Of a stretch of DNA of 64,000 nucleotides, positions 40,578 to 49,820 are shown in pieces. Location: positions 1-64,000 of the forward strand of contig JAFAEQ010000064.1 of assembly GCA_023423935.1 (NCBI GenBank). Direction: 5' to 3'. Under the pieces are notes generated by a model. The model was not told the origin of the DNA. It ran no database searches and saw only the letters and a program-made list of their open reading frames with translations. Source of the stretch: Pseudomonadota bacterium (GTDB lineage: Bacteria; Pseudomonadota; Gammaproteobacteria; Steroidobacterales; Steroidobacteraceae). Position 1 is the first letter of the stretch, and every line of letters begins with the position of its first letter. The position numbers were made by a program, and so were the translations under genes.

Positions 40578-40929
40578 GGCCGCAAAGACCGAATCGAAGA
40601 TGGCCGATCCAAGATGGCCGATCCAAGATGGCCGCAAAGACCGCAAAAAAGAAAAGTGGATGACTGAGGCAGGGGCCGAGCGCTAGGCGGTTGTCGCACC
40701 AAAGCATCTCGGTGGGTTCGACTTCAGTCGAACAACGCAGCGGAGGCGGCGGCAAGCGAACCTACATGCACCTGCTCCAGCTTTGAACCCGTGAGTTCTT
40801 TTTTGCGGTCTTTGCGGCCCTCTACGGTCCCGTGCTGGGCTTGTGGCGCTTGTCACGCCGGTGATCGACCGCGGGCCTGCCGCTCCAGTCTTCTTCGACC
40901 CTTACGTTCCTTTTTGCGGTCTTTGCGGC
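40578..40929. repeat. Repeat-rich gap: inverted repeats of family 1
   Basis: The arm GGCCGCAAAGACCGCAAAAA (40630-40652 in full) has a perfect 23-base inverted partner at 40797-40819. A partial copy of the first orientation lies at 40578-40591, and another of the second at 40910-40929. A 14-base unit, AAGATGGCCGATCC, is tandemly repeated at about 40597-40630. The whole 376-base gap between the LOV-like gene and csiV (40564-40939) holds no gene I can support. The element matches the one before lysS. Confidence 0.8.
40716..40733. repeat. REP-like hairpin inside the family 1 repeat
   Basis: GTTCGACT-TC-AGTCGAAC is a perfect 8-bp stem with the CTTCAG apex seen in REP elements of Xanthomonas and Stenotrophomonas. 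It stands midway between the two perfect 23-base arms. Whether a RAYT transposase exists in this genome cannot be seen from the window. Confidence 0.45.
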
Positions 40930-40939
40930 TCTTCTTACG

Positions 40940-41554
40940 TTACGGTGCCGTGCTAGGCGTGATCACCGCAATGACACCGAACTTGGGATGATCGATGTAA
41001 TGGCGCTCCGTGCTGCGCATGCGGCGTGTCTGTCGCAGGTGATAGCGCTCCTGCGAACCGGCGGGCTGGAGTTCCAGATCGAGTGTGAGATGCAGGTAGC
41101 GGCCGCGGGCCAGTGCCACGCGACCCGTAACTCCGGAGCCTTCGTTCACGAGGCCATCGATGTTCATGTAATGCGCTTCGCCGCGCGGAAAGCCCGGCTG
41201 CGTCCAGCCGAAATGCGCGAGCGGCTGATATCCACGGCTGCGCTTGAGCGTATCCACGATTCCGTCCAGCTTGAATTTCGACGCAGGCAGTGCGGGAAAG
41301 GTCTCCGTTGCCGTGGCGACGGGCGCGGCTTCTGCAGCCGCACCGCTGATGACGCCATCCTCATCGCTCGGCGTGGCGGTCGCCGCTGTGACGGTTTCCT
41401 TCGACCAGTCTTCGGGCGTGCCGGAGCTGCCGAGGCTGCGGAAGATCACGAGCTCCACATCGTAGGACTGCAGTCCCGATTGCTGGCCGATGGCGGACGA
41501 GGTGATCAGGGCCGCAAGGCAAACAGCGAGCGCTTTGAGCAGGCGTGTGTTCAT
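40940..41554 (-). CDS. csiV: CsiV-like periplasmic protein
   Basis: The 204-residue protein has a signal peptide (about residues 1-23, ending AIGQ) and the CsiV layout: SYDVELVIFRS right after the signal, a low-complexity Ala/Thr linker (about 55-85), then a domain with AHFGWTQPGF and HYIDHPKFGVI near the C-terminus. In Vibrio CsiV binds peptidoglycan-related LdtA/NagZ-independent partners and affects D-amino acid tolerance; that function is not shown here. Being directly downstream of mfd is the typical place for this family. Confidence 0.8.
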   Translation of the reverse strand: MNTRLLKALAVCLAALITSSAIGQQSGLQSYDVELVIFRSLGSSGTPEDWSKETVTAATATPSDEDGVISGAAAEAAPVATATETFPALPASKFKLDGIVDTLKRSRGYQPLAHFGWTQPGFPRGEAHYMNIDGLVNEGSGVTGRVALARGRYLHLTLDLELQPAGSQERYHLRQTRRMRSTERHYIDHPKFGVIAVITPSTAP

Positions 41555-41595
41555 GAATCGAGTTTAGCAGAGCCCCTTGGTGCCTATTGTCGGGC

Positions 41596-44500
41596 TCATT
41601 TCTTACCCGATCCGGCGCGTTGTTTCCCTGGTGCGGCGGGAGGCGGGGGCGCGCTCAATGCCTGGAGCAGCTGGTCGGCTGCTTCGAAGCGTCGCTCGTC
41701 CTGTTCCAGCTTCAACGTGAACCTGAGCTTGGCGCCTCCTTCGAGACGATGCGTACGCGCGTTCTGCTGGACGTAGCGTATCAAGGTGGCCGGATCGACC
41801 TTGGTATCCGACTCGAAGGTGACGGAGCCGCCGCCTGGACCCAGATCGATCTTGCGAATACCCAGCGCTTTTGCAGTGAGCTTCATCTCGGCGATGCGGA
41901 ACAGATTCTTGGCTGGGGGCGGTAGCAGACCAAAGCGGTCGATCATCTCGACCTGAAGCTCTCGCAACTCTTCGTTGCTCGCCGCAGCCGCGATGCGTTT
42001 GTAGAGCACGAGTCGCAGGTGCACGTCAGGGAGATAGTCATCCGGAAGCAGCGCAGGCAGATGCAGATCCACTTCGGGGCCCTGGTGCAGATCGCCATCG
42101 AGATTGGGGATCTTGCCGGCCTTGAGTGCTTTCACCGCACGCTCGAGCATTTCCATGTAGAGCGCGTAGCCGATTTCCTGGATCTGACCCGTCTGTTCTT
42201 CGCCGAGCAGTTCGCCGGCGCCGCGGATCTCGAGATCGTGGGTCGCAAGCGTGAAGCCGGCGCCGAGATCTTCGAGCGACTCGATCGCCTCGAGTCGCTT
42301 GACCGCATCGGCGGTCATGAGGTTGCGCGGTGGCGTGAGCAGATAGGCGTAGGCCTGATGATGCGAGCGGCCGACGCGGCCGCGTAGCTGATGCAGCTGC
42401 GCCAATCCGAGCTTGTCGGCGCGATCGATGATGATCGTGTTCGCCGAAGGCACGTCGATACCGCTTTCCACGATGGTCGTGCAGACGAACAGATTTGCGC
42501 GCTGGTGATAGAAATCCAGCATGACCTGCTCGAGCTCGCGTTCGCGCATCTGACCGTGACCGACCGCGATGCGTGCTTCAGGAACGAGCTCGGCCAGAGT
42601 CCTGGCGGTCTTCTCGATCGTATCCACACTGTTGTGGACGAAATAGATCTGTCCGCCGCGACGGATCTCGCGCAGACACGCTTCGCGGATTGTCCCGGTG
42701 TCCCATTGGGAGACGAAGGTCTTGATCGACAGTCGCGTCACGGGCGGGGTCGTAATCAGTGACAGCTCGCGCAATCCGCCCATCGCCATGTTCAGGGTGC
42801 GCGGAATCGGTGTCGCGGTGAGGGTGAGCACGTCGACTTCCGCGCGCAGTTGCTTCAGGCGTTCCTTGTCCTTCACGCCGAAACGATGTTCTTCATCGAT
42901 GATCAGAAGTCCCAGGTTGGCGAACTTGATGCCGGTCTGAAGCAACCGGTGTGTGCCCACGACAATATCGACCTTGCCTTGCTCGAGTCCCTGCAGTACC
43001 TGCTCGACTTCCTTGGCGCTGCGAAAGCGCGACAGCGATTCGACTTTGACCGGCCAGTCGGCGAAGCGGTCCGCGAACGTCTGGAAATGCTGTTGCGCAA
43101 GCAGAGTGGTCGGCACCAGTACGACGACCTGCTTGCCGGCCTGCACGGCGACGAACGCGGCACGCAGCGCGACTTCGGTCTTGCCGAATCCGACATCGCC
43201 GCAGACCACGCGATCCATTGGCTTGCCGCTGCCCAGATCCGAGATCACCGCTTCGATCGCCTGTTGCTGATCGGGCGTTTCCTCGAACTTGAACGCGGCT
43301 TCGAATGCACGCAGTTCCTGATCATCGGCGCGGAGCTGCTCGCCCTGACGTGCCGCGCGACGCGAGTACAGATCGAGAAGCTCGGCAGCCGTATCGCGAA
43401 TGCGCTGTGCAGCCTTCTTCTTCGCTTTCGACCACGTGTCGGTCCCGAGCTTGTGCAGCGGCGCGCTCTCGGCCGGAGCGCCGGTGTAGCGGCTGATCAG
43501 ATCGAGCGCCTGCACCGGCACGTAGAGCTTGTCGCCGTCCGCGTATTCGAGCACCAGAAATTCGCTGGTGAGTCCGCCGACATCGAGCGTCTGCAGGCCG
43601 AGGAAACGACCCACGCCGTAGTGCTCGTGAACGACGGGCGAGCCCGGATTCAGATCGGTCAGATCGCGAATGATCTTTTCGGGATCGCGTTCGGGGCGGC
43701 GCCGACGCCGCTCCTGACGTGCGCGTTCGCCGAAAAGTTGTTCTTCGGCGATCAGCGCGATGTGCGGCTGATCCAGGACCAGCCCTGTGGAGATCGGCGA
43801 TACCGTGATCGCAAGGGGCGCCTGCGCATCGCGGAATGCGTTCCAGGTGTCGACGAGCGCGGGCTCGATATGTCGCTTGCGCAGAATATCGAGCAGCAGC
43901 TCGCGCCGGCCCGCCGATTCCGCCGCGATGAGCACGCGGCCTTCGAATTCGGCGAGAAAGGCGCTCAGGCCCCGCGACGGATCGTCGCTGCGCACATCCA
44001 CGCGCACATGCGGCGGCGCGTGTGTGCCGAAATTCTGAAACGGGAGCGAGCCTTGGGTCAGCGGATCGAGTTCTACGCGCGACAGATCGATCCGGCGAAA
44101 GGAAGCGTGCCGCTCGTTGAGCTCCGCGACGGGCATGAACACTTCGGCCGGTGGCAGGATCGGCCGCGAGGCGTCGTGTCCTCGTTGATCGTAACGTGCC
44201 TGGATCTCGGCGAATGCGTGCGTTGCATAGTTCTCGATATCGAGATCTGCGGCGACGATCGTGTTGGCGGGCAGGTAGTCGAATAGCGTTGCGGTGCGAT
44301 CGAAGAACAGCGGCAGGTAGTACTCGATGCCCGCGGGTGGCGCGCCTTCGGCGATGTCCTGATAGATCGGCATACGCGTGAGATCGCCGGGGAAGCGCAC
44401 GCGAAAGCGCCGTTTGAAGGCCTGAATGCCTTCACTCGTCAACGGAAACTCGCGCGCGGGCAACAACCGCAACGCTTGAACCTTGTCGCCGGAGCGCTGT

Positions 44501-45102
44501 GTGTCGGGATCGAAGATGCGAATGCTCTCGACCTCGTCGTCGAACAGATCGATGCGATAAGGCGTTGCGCTGCCCATCGGAAACAGATCGATGAGCGACC
44601 CGCGAACCGCAAATTCGCCTGGCGCAATGACCTGTGAGCTCGCGGTGTAGCCGGCGCCCGCGAGTCGTTCACGGAAGCGCTCGATATCGAGCACCTCGCC
44701 GACGGCCAGATCGAAGGCGTGCGCATCGATGTACGTCTGCGGCGCGAGTCGCTGTAACAGCGTCTCGAGATCGACGATGACAATGCCTTTTTCGAGCCTG
44801 GGAATACTCGCGAGCATCCGCAGCCGTTGCGAAACGATGTCGGGATGAGGCGAGAAAAGGTCGTAAGGCAGCGTCTCCCAATCGGGAAAGCTTTCGATGT
44901 ACAGGCCGGGCTCGCCGAAGAACCTCAGCTCGTCTTCGTAGCGGCTCGCCTGACGCGCATCGGCTGCAACGACGAGCAGCGGTCCGGAAGCCCGCCGGGC
45001 CGCCTCTGCGAGCCATAGCGACGTCGCGGAGCCGTAGAGCTGGCCCCAGCGCACTTGCATCCGGGATTTGCTGGGCAATAAGGGTTCGTCGATCTGGGAC
45101 AT
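41596..45102 (-). CDS. mfd: Transcription-repair coupling factor Mfd
   Basis: Mfd removes RNA polymerase stalled at lesions and recruits UvrA. The 1168-residue protein has an N-terminal UvrB-like region, the RNA-polymerase-interaction (CarD-like) domain with GSPVVHEHYGVGRFLGL, and a RecG-type helicase core with CGDVGFGKTEVALRAA (Walker A), DEEHRFG (Walker B) and ATPIPRTLNMA. A C-terminal TRCF domain ends it. The start at 45102 gives MSQIDEPLL; the ATG at 45135 has no support. Confidence 0.98.
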   Translation of the reverse strand: MSQIDEPLLPSKSRMQVRWGQLYGSATSLWLAEAARRASGPLLVVAADARQASRYEDELRFFGEPGLYIESFPDWETLPYDLFSPHPDIVSQRLRMLASIPRLEKGIVIVDLETLLQRLAPQTYIDAHAFDLAVGEVLDIERFRERLAGAGYTASSQVIAPGEFAVRGSLIDLFPMGSATPYRIDLFDDEVESIRIFDPDTQRSGDKVQALRLLPAREFPLTSEGIQAFKRRFRVRFPGDLTRMPIYQDIAEGAPPAGIEYYLPLFFDRTATLFDYLPANTIVAADLDIENYATHAFAEIQARYDQRGHDASRPILPPAEVFMPVAELNERHASFRRIDLSRVELDPLTQGSLPFQNFGTHAPPHVRVDVRSDDPSRGLSAFLAEFEGRVLIAAESAGRRELLLDILRKRHIEPALVDTWNAFRDAQAPLAITVSPISTGLVLDQPHIALIAEEQLFGERARQERRRRRPERDPEKIIRDLTDLNPGSPVVHEHYGVGRFLGLQTLDVGGLTSEFLVLEYADGDKLYVPVQALDLISRYTGAPAESAPLHKLGTDTWSKAKKKAAQRIRDTAAELLDLYSRRAARQGEQLRADDQELRAFEAAFKFEETPDQQQAIEAVISDLGSGKPMDRVVCGDVGFGKTEVALRAAFVAVQAGKQVVVLVPTTLLAQQHFQTFADRFADWPVKVESLSRFRSAKEVEQVLQGLEQGKVDIVVGTHRLLQTGIKFANLGLLIIDEEHRFGVKDKERLKQLRAEVDVLTLTATPIPRTLNMAMGGLRELSLITTPPVTRLSIKTFVSQWDTGTIREACLREIRRGGQIYFVHNSVDTIEKTARTLAELVPEARIAVGHGQMRERELEQVMLDFYHQRANLFVCTTIVESGIDVPSANTIIIDRADKLGLAQLHQLRGRVGRSHHQAYAYLLTPPRNLMTADAVKRLEAIESLEDLGAGFTLATHDLEIRGAGELLGEEQTGQIQEIGYALYMEMLERAVKALKAGKIPNLDGDLHQGPEVDLHLPALLPDDYLPDVHLRLVLYKRIAAAASNEELRELQVEMIDRFGLLPPPAKNLFRIAEMKLTAKALGIRKIDLGPGGGSVTFESDTKVDPATLIRYVQQNARTHRLEGGAKLRFTLKLEQDERRFEAADQLLQALSAPPPPAAPGKQRAGSGKK

Positions 45103-45231
45103 GGGACTTTGGGTCGCTCGAGCAAATGACAGCACTCGGGCCGACGCAGTGCGCCCCCGAAGGCGCCGGGAGGGTATCAGGTTATGCGCGAGCGGCTCCA
45201 GACGAGGAACGCCGGCGCGGTGAGGGAGGGC

Positions 45232-45260
45232 AAAAGAAAAAGGCCGGCTTGCGCCGGCCC
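45232..45260 (-). terminator. Rho-independent terminator of the small exported-protein gene
   Basis: On the minus strand a 7-bp GC stem (GGCCGGC at 45242-45248 with its partner at 45253-45259, loop of four) is followed by TTTTTCTTTTG. It lies about 30 bases past the stop at 45291 and separates that gene from mfd. Confidence 0.85.
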
Positions 45261-45290
45261 TTTAGCGAGACCTGAAACCTTGAGAGCCGA

Positions 45291-45566
45291 TCAGCCCTTG
45301 ATCACGGTATGCAGCACCGTGCTGTTCTCGAAGTACACGACGAAGCCGGGATACTCCCAACGGGTGATCGGGGGCTGACCTACGGCCGGAACACGACTGG
45401 TGGGTGCGCCGAACGTCGACTCGACCCTCTCCATCGACATGCCGCGGCTGGGATGATCGACCGCCGGACCCGTTGCGGGCATCGTGAGCTCATCGCCATG
45501 TGCGACCGCACTGAAGACAGCCATCAGGCCAGCGAGCGAGGAAACCGTCCAGGATGCGAACCGCAT
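45291..45566 (-). CDS. Small exported protein, unknown function
   Basis: The 91-residue protein has a signal peptide (residues 1-23, cut near AVAHG) and a compact domain with GMSMERVESTFGAP and PPITRWEYPGFVVYFE. The pattern GMxxxxVxxxFGxP recalls the BamE/SmpA-type small periplasmic fold, but I cannot name the family with certainty. A strong terminator follows. Bases 45567-45817 upstream hold nothing else I can support. Confidence 0.75.
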   Translation of the reverse strand: MRFASWTVSSLAGLMAVFSAVAHGDELTMPATGPAVDHPSRGMSMERVESTFGAPTSRVPAVGQPPITRWEYPGFVVYFENSTVLHTVIKG

Positions 45567-45817
45567 GAGTCATCCTCCAGATGAAAGCGCGACAACTCTA
45601 TAGCAGCGCTTACATAAGGACCAAGCTGGTCGCCAGGATGGGCCGGCCATTTGTGTCGCAGTTCACATTCCACATGACCCCGCGTAGCCTTCGAGTCCTT
45701 GATCCTCATGCGGAACCCCAGATGACTCAGCTTTGCGAGCCACGCGACGGAACTCCAGACCCCGAACGCCCATTGCGCAGCTTCGCGCATTAACTCCTCG
45801 TCATCTGCACCGAATCG

Positions 45818-47083
45818 ATGTTTCAACCGCTGCCTTTGTTCATCGGACTGCGCTATGTGCGCAGCCGCAGCCGGGGGTTCTTCGTCTCGTTCATCAGCTG
45901 GATCTCGATGCTCGGGATCTGCGTGGGCGTGACCGCGCTCATCACCATCATTTCGGTCATGAACGGATTCGAGCGTGAGCTGCGCACTCGCCTGTTGAGC
46001 CTCGCATCGCACGCGACGATTGCGGCAGCGCCCGATCGCATGCAGCACTGGCCGGATCTCGCCCAAAAGATCCGGGCTGAGCCGGGCATCGTCGGTGTGG
46101 CGCCGTACCTGGATCTGCAGGGCATGGTCGGGCGAGGGCAGGAGCTGCGGCCGGCACTGATTCGCGGCGTGCTGCCCGATCAGGAATCGCAGGTCTCCGA
46201 GATCGGAGCCCACATGTCGGCCGGGTCTCTCGATGCGCTGCATCCCGGAGAGCGCGGCATCGTTCTGGGGACTGGGCTCGCCTGGGCGCTCGAAGCGCGC
46301 CTGGGCGATGAGATCACCGTACTCGTGCCGACGCGCTCTGCCGCGGGCGAGGGATTCGTCTCCGGAATCGATCTCACGCCCCGCATCCAGTCGTTCACGG
46401 TCGTTGGCATTTTCGAAGTCGGATTGCAGGAGCACGACAATGTGCTTGCACTCATCGATCTGCAGGACGCTGCGGCGCTGGCGGGCACCGAAGGCGCGCC
46501 TGCCGGTCTGCGTCTGAAGTTCGCGGATGTATTTGCGGCGCCGGGCCGCACCGCACAGATCGCGCAGGATCTCGGCGGCGGTTTCGAGATCAGCGACTGG
46601 TCGAAAGAGAACGCAAGCTACTTTCGCGCGGTGAAGATCGAGAAGACCATGATGACGCTCATCCTGATGCTCATCGTCGCCGTCGCTGCATTCAACACGG
46701 TGTCTGCACTGGTGATGGTCGTGAACGAGAAACGCACGGACATCGCCATCCTGCGCACGCTCGGGATCACACCGAGATCGGTCCTCGCCGTCTTCATGAC
46801 ACAAGGTGTCGTAATCGGATGGTTCGGAGCATTGCTCGGATGTGGGCTCGGGTTGCTGCTCGCCTTCAACGTCGATGTGATCGTGCCGGTGCTCGAGCGC
46901 ATCATGGGCGTCCATATTTTCGATCCCACCGTGTACTACATCACCGAGGTGCCTTCGGAGGTGCACTGGCCGCAGGTGTTCGGGATCACGGCGACTGCGC
47001 TCATCCTCACCGTGCTCGCCACGATCTATCCCTCGTTGCGCGGTGCTGCGACAGAGCCGGCCGAAGCGCTGAGGTACGAATGA
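45818..47083 (+). CDS. lolC: Lipoprotein-releasing permease subunit (LolC-like)
   Basis: This is one of the two membrane subunits of the ABC exporter that lifts mature lipoproteins from the inner membrane to LolA. The 421-residue protein has the N-terminal signature LFIGLRYVRSRSRG, a first membrane segment (about 24-48), a large periplasmic domain, and three C-terminal membrane segments in the FtsX-type permease domain with EKRTDIAILRTLG. The LolC versus LolE assignment of the two paralogues is tentative. It is followed by its paralogue after 25 bases. Confidence 0.9.
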   Translation: MFQPLPLFIGLRYVRSRSRGFFVSFISWISMLGICVGVTALITIISVMNGFERELRTRLLSLASHATIAAAPDRMQHWPDLAQKIRAEPGIVGVAPYLDLQGMVGRGQELRPALIRGVLPDQESQVSEIGAHMSAGSLDALHPGERGIVLGTGLAWALEARLGDEITVLVPTRSAAGEGFVSGIDLTPRIQSFTVVGIFEVGLQEHDNVLALIDLQDAAALAGTEGAPAGLRLKFADVFAAPGRTAQIAQDLGGGFEISDWSKENASYFRAVKIEKTMMTLILMLIVAVAAFNTVSALVMVVNEKRTDIAILRTLGITPRSVLAVFMTQGVVIGWFGALLGCGLGLLLAFNVDVIVPVLERIMGVHIFDPTVYYITEVPSEVHWPQVFGITATALILTVLATIYPSLRGAATEPAEALRYE

Positions 47084-47108
47084 TGCGCGCTGCGGGACGG
47101 GATCTCTG

Positions 47109-48350
47109 ATGTCGTACGAGATGCTCATCGGTCGACGCTATTTGCGCGCGAGCCGCGGCAATCGCTTTATCTCGTTCATTTCGATCATCTCGATGGTCGG
47201 TGTGGCGATCGGTGTGGCCGTCCTGATCGTCGTGCTCTCGGTGATGAACGGCTTCGAGCAGGAGCTGCGCGGTCGCATTTTGAGCCTGACCTCGCACGCC
47301 ACCATCAGCGGATTCGACGGTCGCATCGCCGACTGGCGTTCGCTGGTCGGCAAGGCACTCGAGAATCCGCAGATCGTGGCCGCCGCGCCTTACATCGAAG
47401 ATCAGGTGCTTCTGGTGGCAGGCGACAAGAGCAGTGGCGCATCGGTTTCCGGTGTGCTGCCCGAAGAGGAGCGCAAGGTCGCGGCCATCGCTGATCGCAT
47501 GAAGGAAGGCTCGTTCGATGCGTTGTCCGCGGGCAGCTACGGCATCGTGCTCGGCGCGGATCTGGCGAAGGCGCTGAACGTAGGGATCGGCGGGCGCGTC
47601 GTAATTGCAACGCCTCAGCCGGTAATCACTCCTGCGGGTGTCATGGCGCGCATGCGCGGCTTCAAGGTCGTGGGCTTGTTCGAGTCGGGCATGTACGAAT
47701 TCGATCGCAACTTCGCTTACATCCACATGGCGGATGCGGCGAAGCTCTATCGCATGGGCGATGACGTGACGGGCCTGCGCCTGAAGCTCGATGACATGTT
47801 CATGGCGCCGCGCGTGGTGCGCGATCTGGCACTCTCGCTCGGCGGCGGTTACTACATCGATGACTGGACCCGCAAGCATGCGAATTTCTTCCGTTCGATC
47901 CAGCTCACGAAATCGGTGATGTTCGTGATCCTGCTGCTGGTCGTCGCCGTCGCAGCCTTCAACATCATCTCGACACTCGTCATGGTGGTGAAGGACAAGC
48001 AATCCGACATCGCGATCCTGCGGACGATCGGCGCTTCGCCGCGCAGCATTCTCGCGATCTTCATGACGCAGGGAACGACGATTGGCCTGATTGGCACGCT
48101 TGCGGGCGTGGCGTTGGGTGTGCTGATCGCGGTGAATCTCGAATCGCTGATCCACGGCCTGGAAGCTGTGCTCGGCACGCAGTTTCTCGACGCGAAGGTG
48201 TATTTCATGAGCGATCTGCCCGCGACGGTGCAGTGGGCCGACGTGCTGAAGATCAGCGCAACGGCGTTCGGATTGTGCTGCCTGTCGACGCTCTATCCCT
48301 CATGGCGAGCTGCACGCACGCAGCCGGCCCAAGCGTTGCGACATGACTGA
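47109..48350 (+). CDS. lolE: Lipoprotein-releasing permease subunit (LolE-like)
   Basis: This is the second transmembrane subunit of the LolCDE exporter, a paralogue of the preceding gene. The 413-residue protein shows LIGRRYLRASRGNRFISFIS, SVMNGFEQELRGRIL, a periplasmic domain, and the FtsX permease end with DKQSDIAILRTIGASPRSI. The order here is C-E-D, whereas E. coli has C-D-E. Confidence 0.9.
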   Translation: MSYEMLIGRRYLRASRGNRFISFISIISMVGVAIGVAVLIVVLSVMNGFEQELRGRILSLTSHATISGFDGRIADWRSLVGKALENPQIVAAAPYIEDQVLLVAGDKSSGASVSGVLPEEERKVAAIADRMKEGSFDALSAGSYGIVLGADLAKALNVGIGGRVVIATPQPVITPAGVMARMRGFKVVGLFESGMYEFDRNFAYIHMADAAKLYRMGDDVTGLRLKLDDMFMAPRVVRDLALSLGGGYYIDDWTRKHANFFRSIQLTKSVMFVILLLVVAVAAFNIISTLVMVVKDKQSDIAILRTIGASPRSILAIFMTQGTTIGLIGTLAGVALGVLIAVNLESLIHGLEAVLGTQFLDAKVYFMSDLPATVQWADVLKISATAFGLCCLSTLYPSWRAARTQPAQALRHD

Positions 48351-48404
48351 GACCTCTGGCGGTTGCAGTGAGGAACGACGAACGAAGGTCGAGCGTGACA
48401 ACGT

Positions 48405-49136
48405 ATGAGCAATGAAACTTCTTCTCTGGCTACAGCCCACAGCCTTCAGCCTAAAGCCTCGGGTGCCGTGCTCACCTGTACGAATCTGCACAAGCATTTT
48501 CAGCAGGGTGACACGCGCGTGGAGGTGCTGAAGGGCGTCGAGCTTGCAGTCGCGCAAGGCGAGCGCCTGGCGATCGTCGGTGCATCGGGCTCAGGCAAGA
48601 CCACGCTGCTGCAATTGCTGGGCGGGCTCGATCTTCCCAGTTCCGGCACCGTGAGCATCATGGGCAAGGAAGTGAACACGCTGAGCGATGCGGCGCGCGG
48701 TGAGCTTCGCAACCAGGCGTTGGGATTCGTCTATCAGTTCCATCATCTGCTGCCGGAATTCACAGCATTGGAAAACGTGGCCATGCCGCTCCTGATTCGT
48801 CGTACACCGGTAGAAGAAGCCCGCGAGCGTGCGCGTGAGCTGCTGGGCCGTGTGGGATTGGCCGCGCGCATCGAGCATCGACCTGGACAACTCTCGGGAG
48901 GTGAGCGTCAGCGTGCGGCGGTCGCCCGCGCGCTCGTGACACGTCCGCCGGTGGTGCTGGCCGATGAGCCCACGGGAAATCTCGACGGTGCGAATGCGCG
49001 TCAGGTGTTCGAGCTGATGCTGGAGCTGAATCGGGAACTGGGCACGGCGCTCGTCATCGTGACGCATGCCCCCGAGCTTGCCGCCAAACTGCAGCGTTCG
49101 CTCACGCTGCGCGACGGGCGACTCGTCCCGTCCTGA
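48405..49136 (+). CDS. lolD: Lipoprotein-releasing ATPase LolD
   Basis: LolD powers LolCE by ATP hydrolysis. The 243-residue ABC protein has [11 protein letters not shown] (Walker A), the characteristic Lol motif [28 protein letters not shown] and [10 protein letters not shown]. The first 18 residues are extra compared with E. coli and are encoded by a CAGCC-rich low-complexity run (about 48430-48457). Confidence 0.95.
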   Translation: MSNETSSLATAHSLQPKASGAVLTCTNLHKHFQQGDTRVEVLKGVELAVAQGERLAIVGASGSGKTTLLQLLGGLDLPSSGTVSIMGKEVNTLSDAARGELRNQALGFVYQFHHLLPEFTALENVAMPLLIRRTPVEEARERARELLGRVGLAARIEHRPGQLSGGERQRAAVARALVTRPPVVLADEPTGNLDGANARQVFELMLELNRELGTALVIVTHAPELAAKLQRSLTLRDGRLVPS

Positions 49137-49138
49137 GC

Positions 49139-49675
49139 TCATCGTTCATCTTCTGATACTGCGCGGCGAGCGTCTTTCCGCTCGCGGTACTTGAGCACCA
49201 GGCCCAGATGCCAGGCGCCGGCAAGGATCGCGTAGCCGACCGCCGCCGTGGTAATGCCGAGCACCAGACACCCCAATAAGAACGGCTTCCACACAGGGAG
49301 CAAATCCGTCGCGAGCCAATGCCAGCTCAGCTCGAAATGGAACTCGTGCCGAGGCAGACCCAATAGTGCGCATCCGAGCCAATAAGCCGCGACGTAGAGC
49401 GGCACGATCGTGAAAGGATTCGTCACGAACGTGCCCATCACGGCCGCAGGCACGTTCAGCCTCAGCGCGATCGCAAGCAGCGCGGCCACCAGCATGTGAA
49501 CGGGCAGGGGAACGTAGGCGACGAACAACCCGAGTGCGAACGCGCGCGTGACATTGCGCCGATTCAGCGTCCAGTAGACCGGATGCTCCAGGAGCAGACG
49601 GAATGGACGCATGAACCAGCGTTCCTTCCACCGGTGCCGCTGCCGGCTCAGAGGCTTGAAAAGTCGTCGAGGCAT
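49139..49675 (-). CDS. DUF2062 membrane protein
   Basis: The 178-residue protein has the DUF2062 layout: a basic N-terminus, RRNVTRAFALGLFVAYVPLP, and three or four membrane segments, with the motif GTFVTNPFTIVPLYVAAY. The function is not established. It faces lolD tail to tail, with stops 3 bases apart, and is divergent from comEC. Confidence 0.88.
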   Translation of the reverse strand: MPRRLFKPLSRQRHRWKERWFMRPFRLLLEHPVYWTLNRRNVTRAFALGLFVAYVPLPVHMLVAALLAIALRLNVPAAVMGTFVTNPFTIVPLYVAAYWLGCALLGLPRHEFHFELSWHWLATDLLPVWKPFLLGCLVLGITTAAVGYAILAGAWHLGLVLKYRERKDARRAVSEDER

Positions 49676-49820
49676 GTTGGTGTCTTGAGAGGTCCGTGCT
49701 CGCTACGTGTCAGTCGATGGAAGAGGGACTTCGACTGTCCGAACGTCCGGGCGAGCCACAAGTATCGCAGGTCGACGAATTTCGCATCAGTCCGCCGACT
49801 ACATCCGCAGGGAGAGAGGG

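Noticed and set aside
40578..40929. Repeats in this gap considered as a CRISPR array or insertion sequence
   Set aside because: Spacing is irregular, the arms are inverted, and there is no transposase or cas gene.
40791..40991. A 66-residue plus-strand frame within the repeat-rich gap
   Set aside because: It is translated from the repeat arms themselves and shows no protein-like pattern beyond the repetition.
42850..44286. A 478-residue open frame on the plus strand opposite mfd
   Set aside because: It is a shadow of the GC-rich mfd coding sequence; it has no family features, and mfd matches its family along its whole length.
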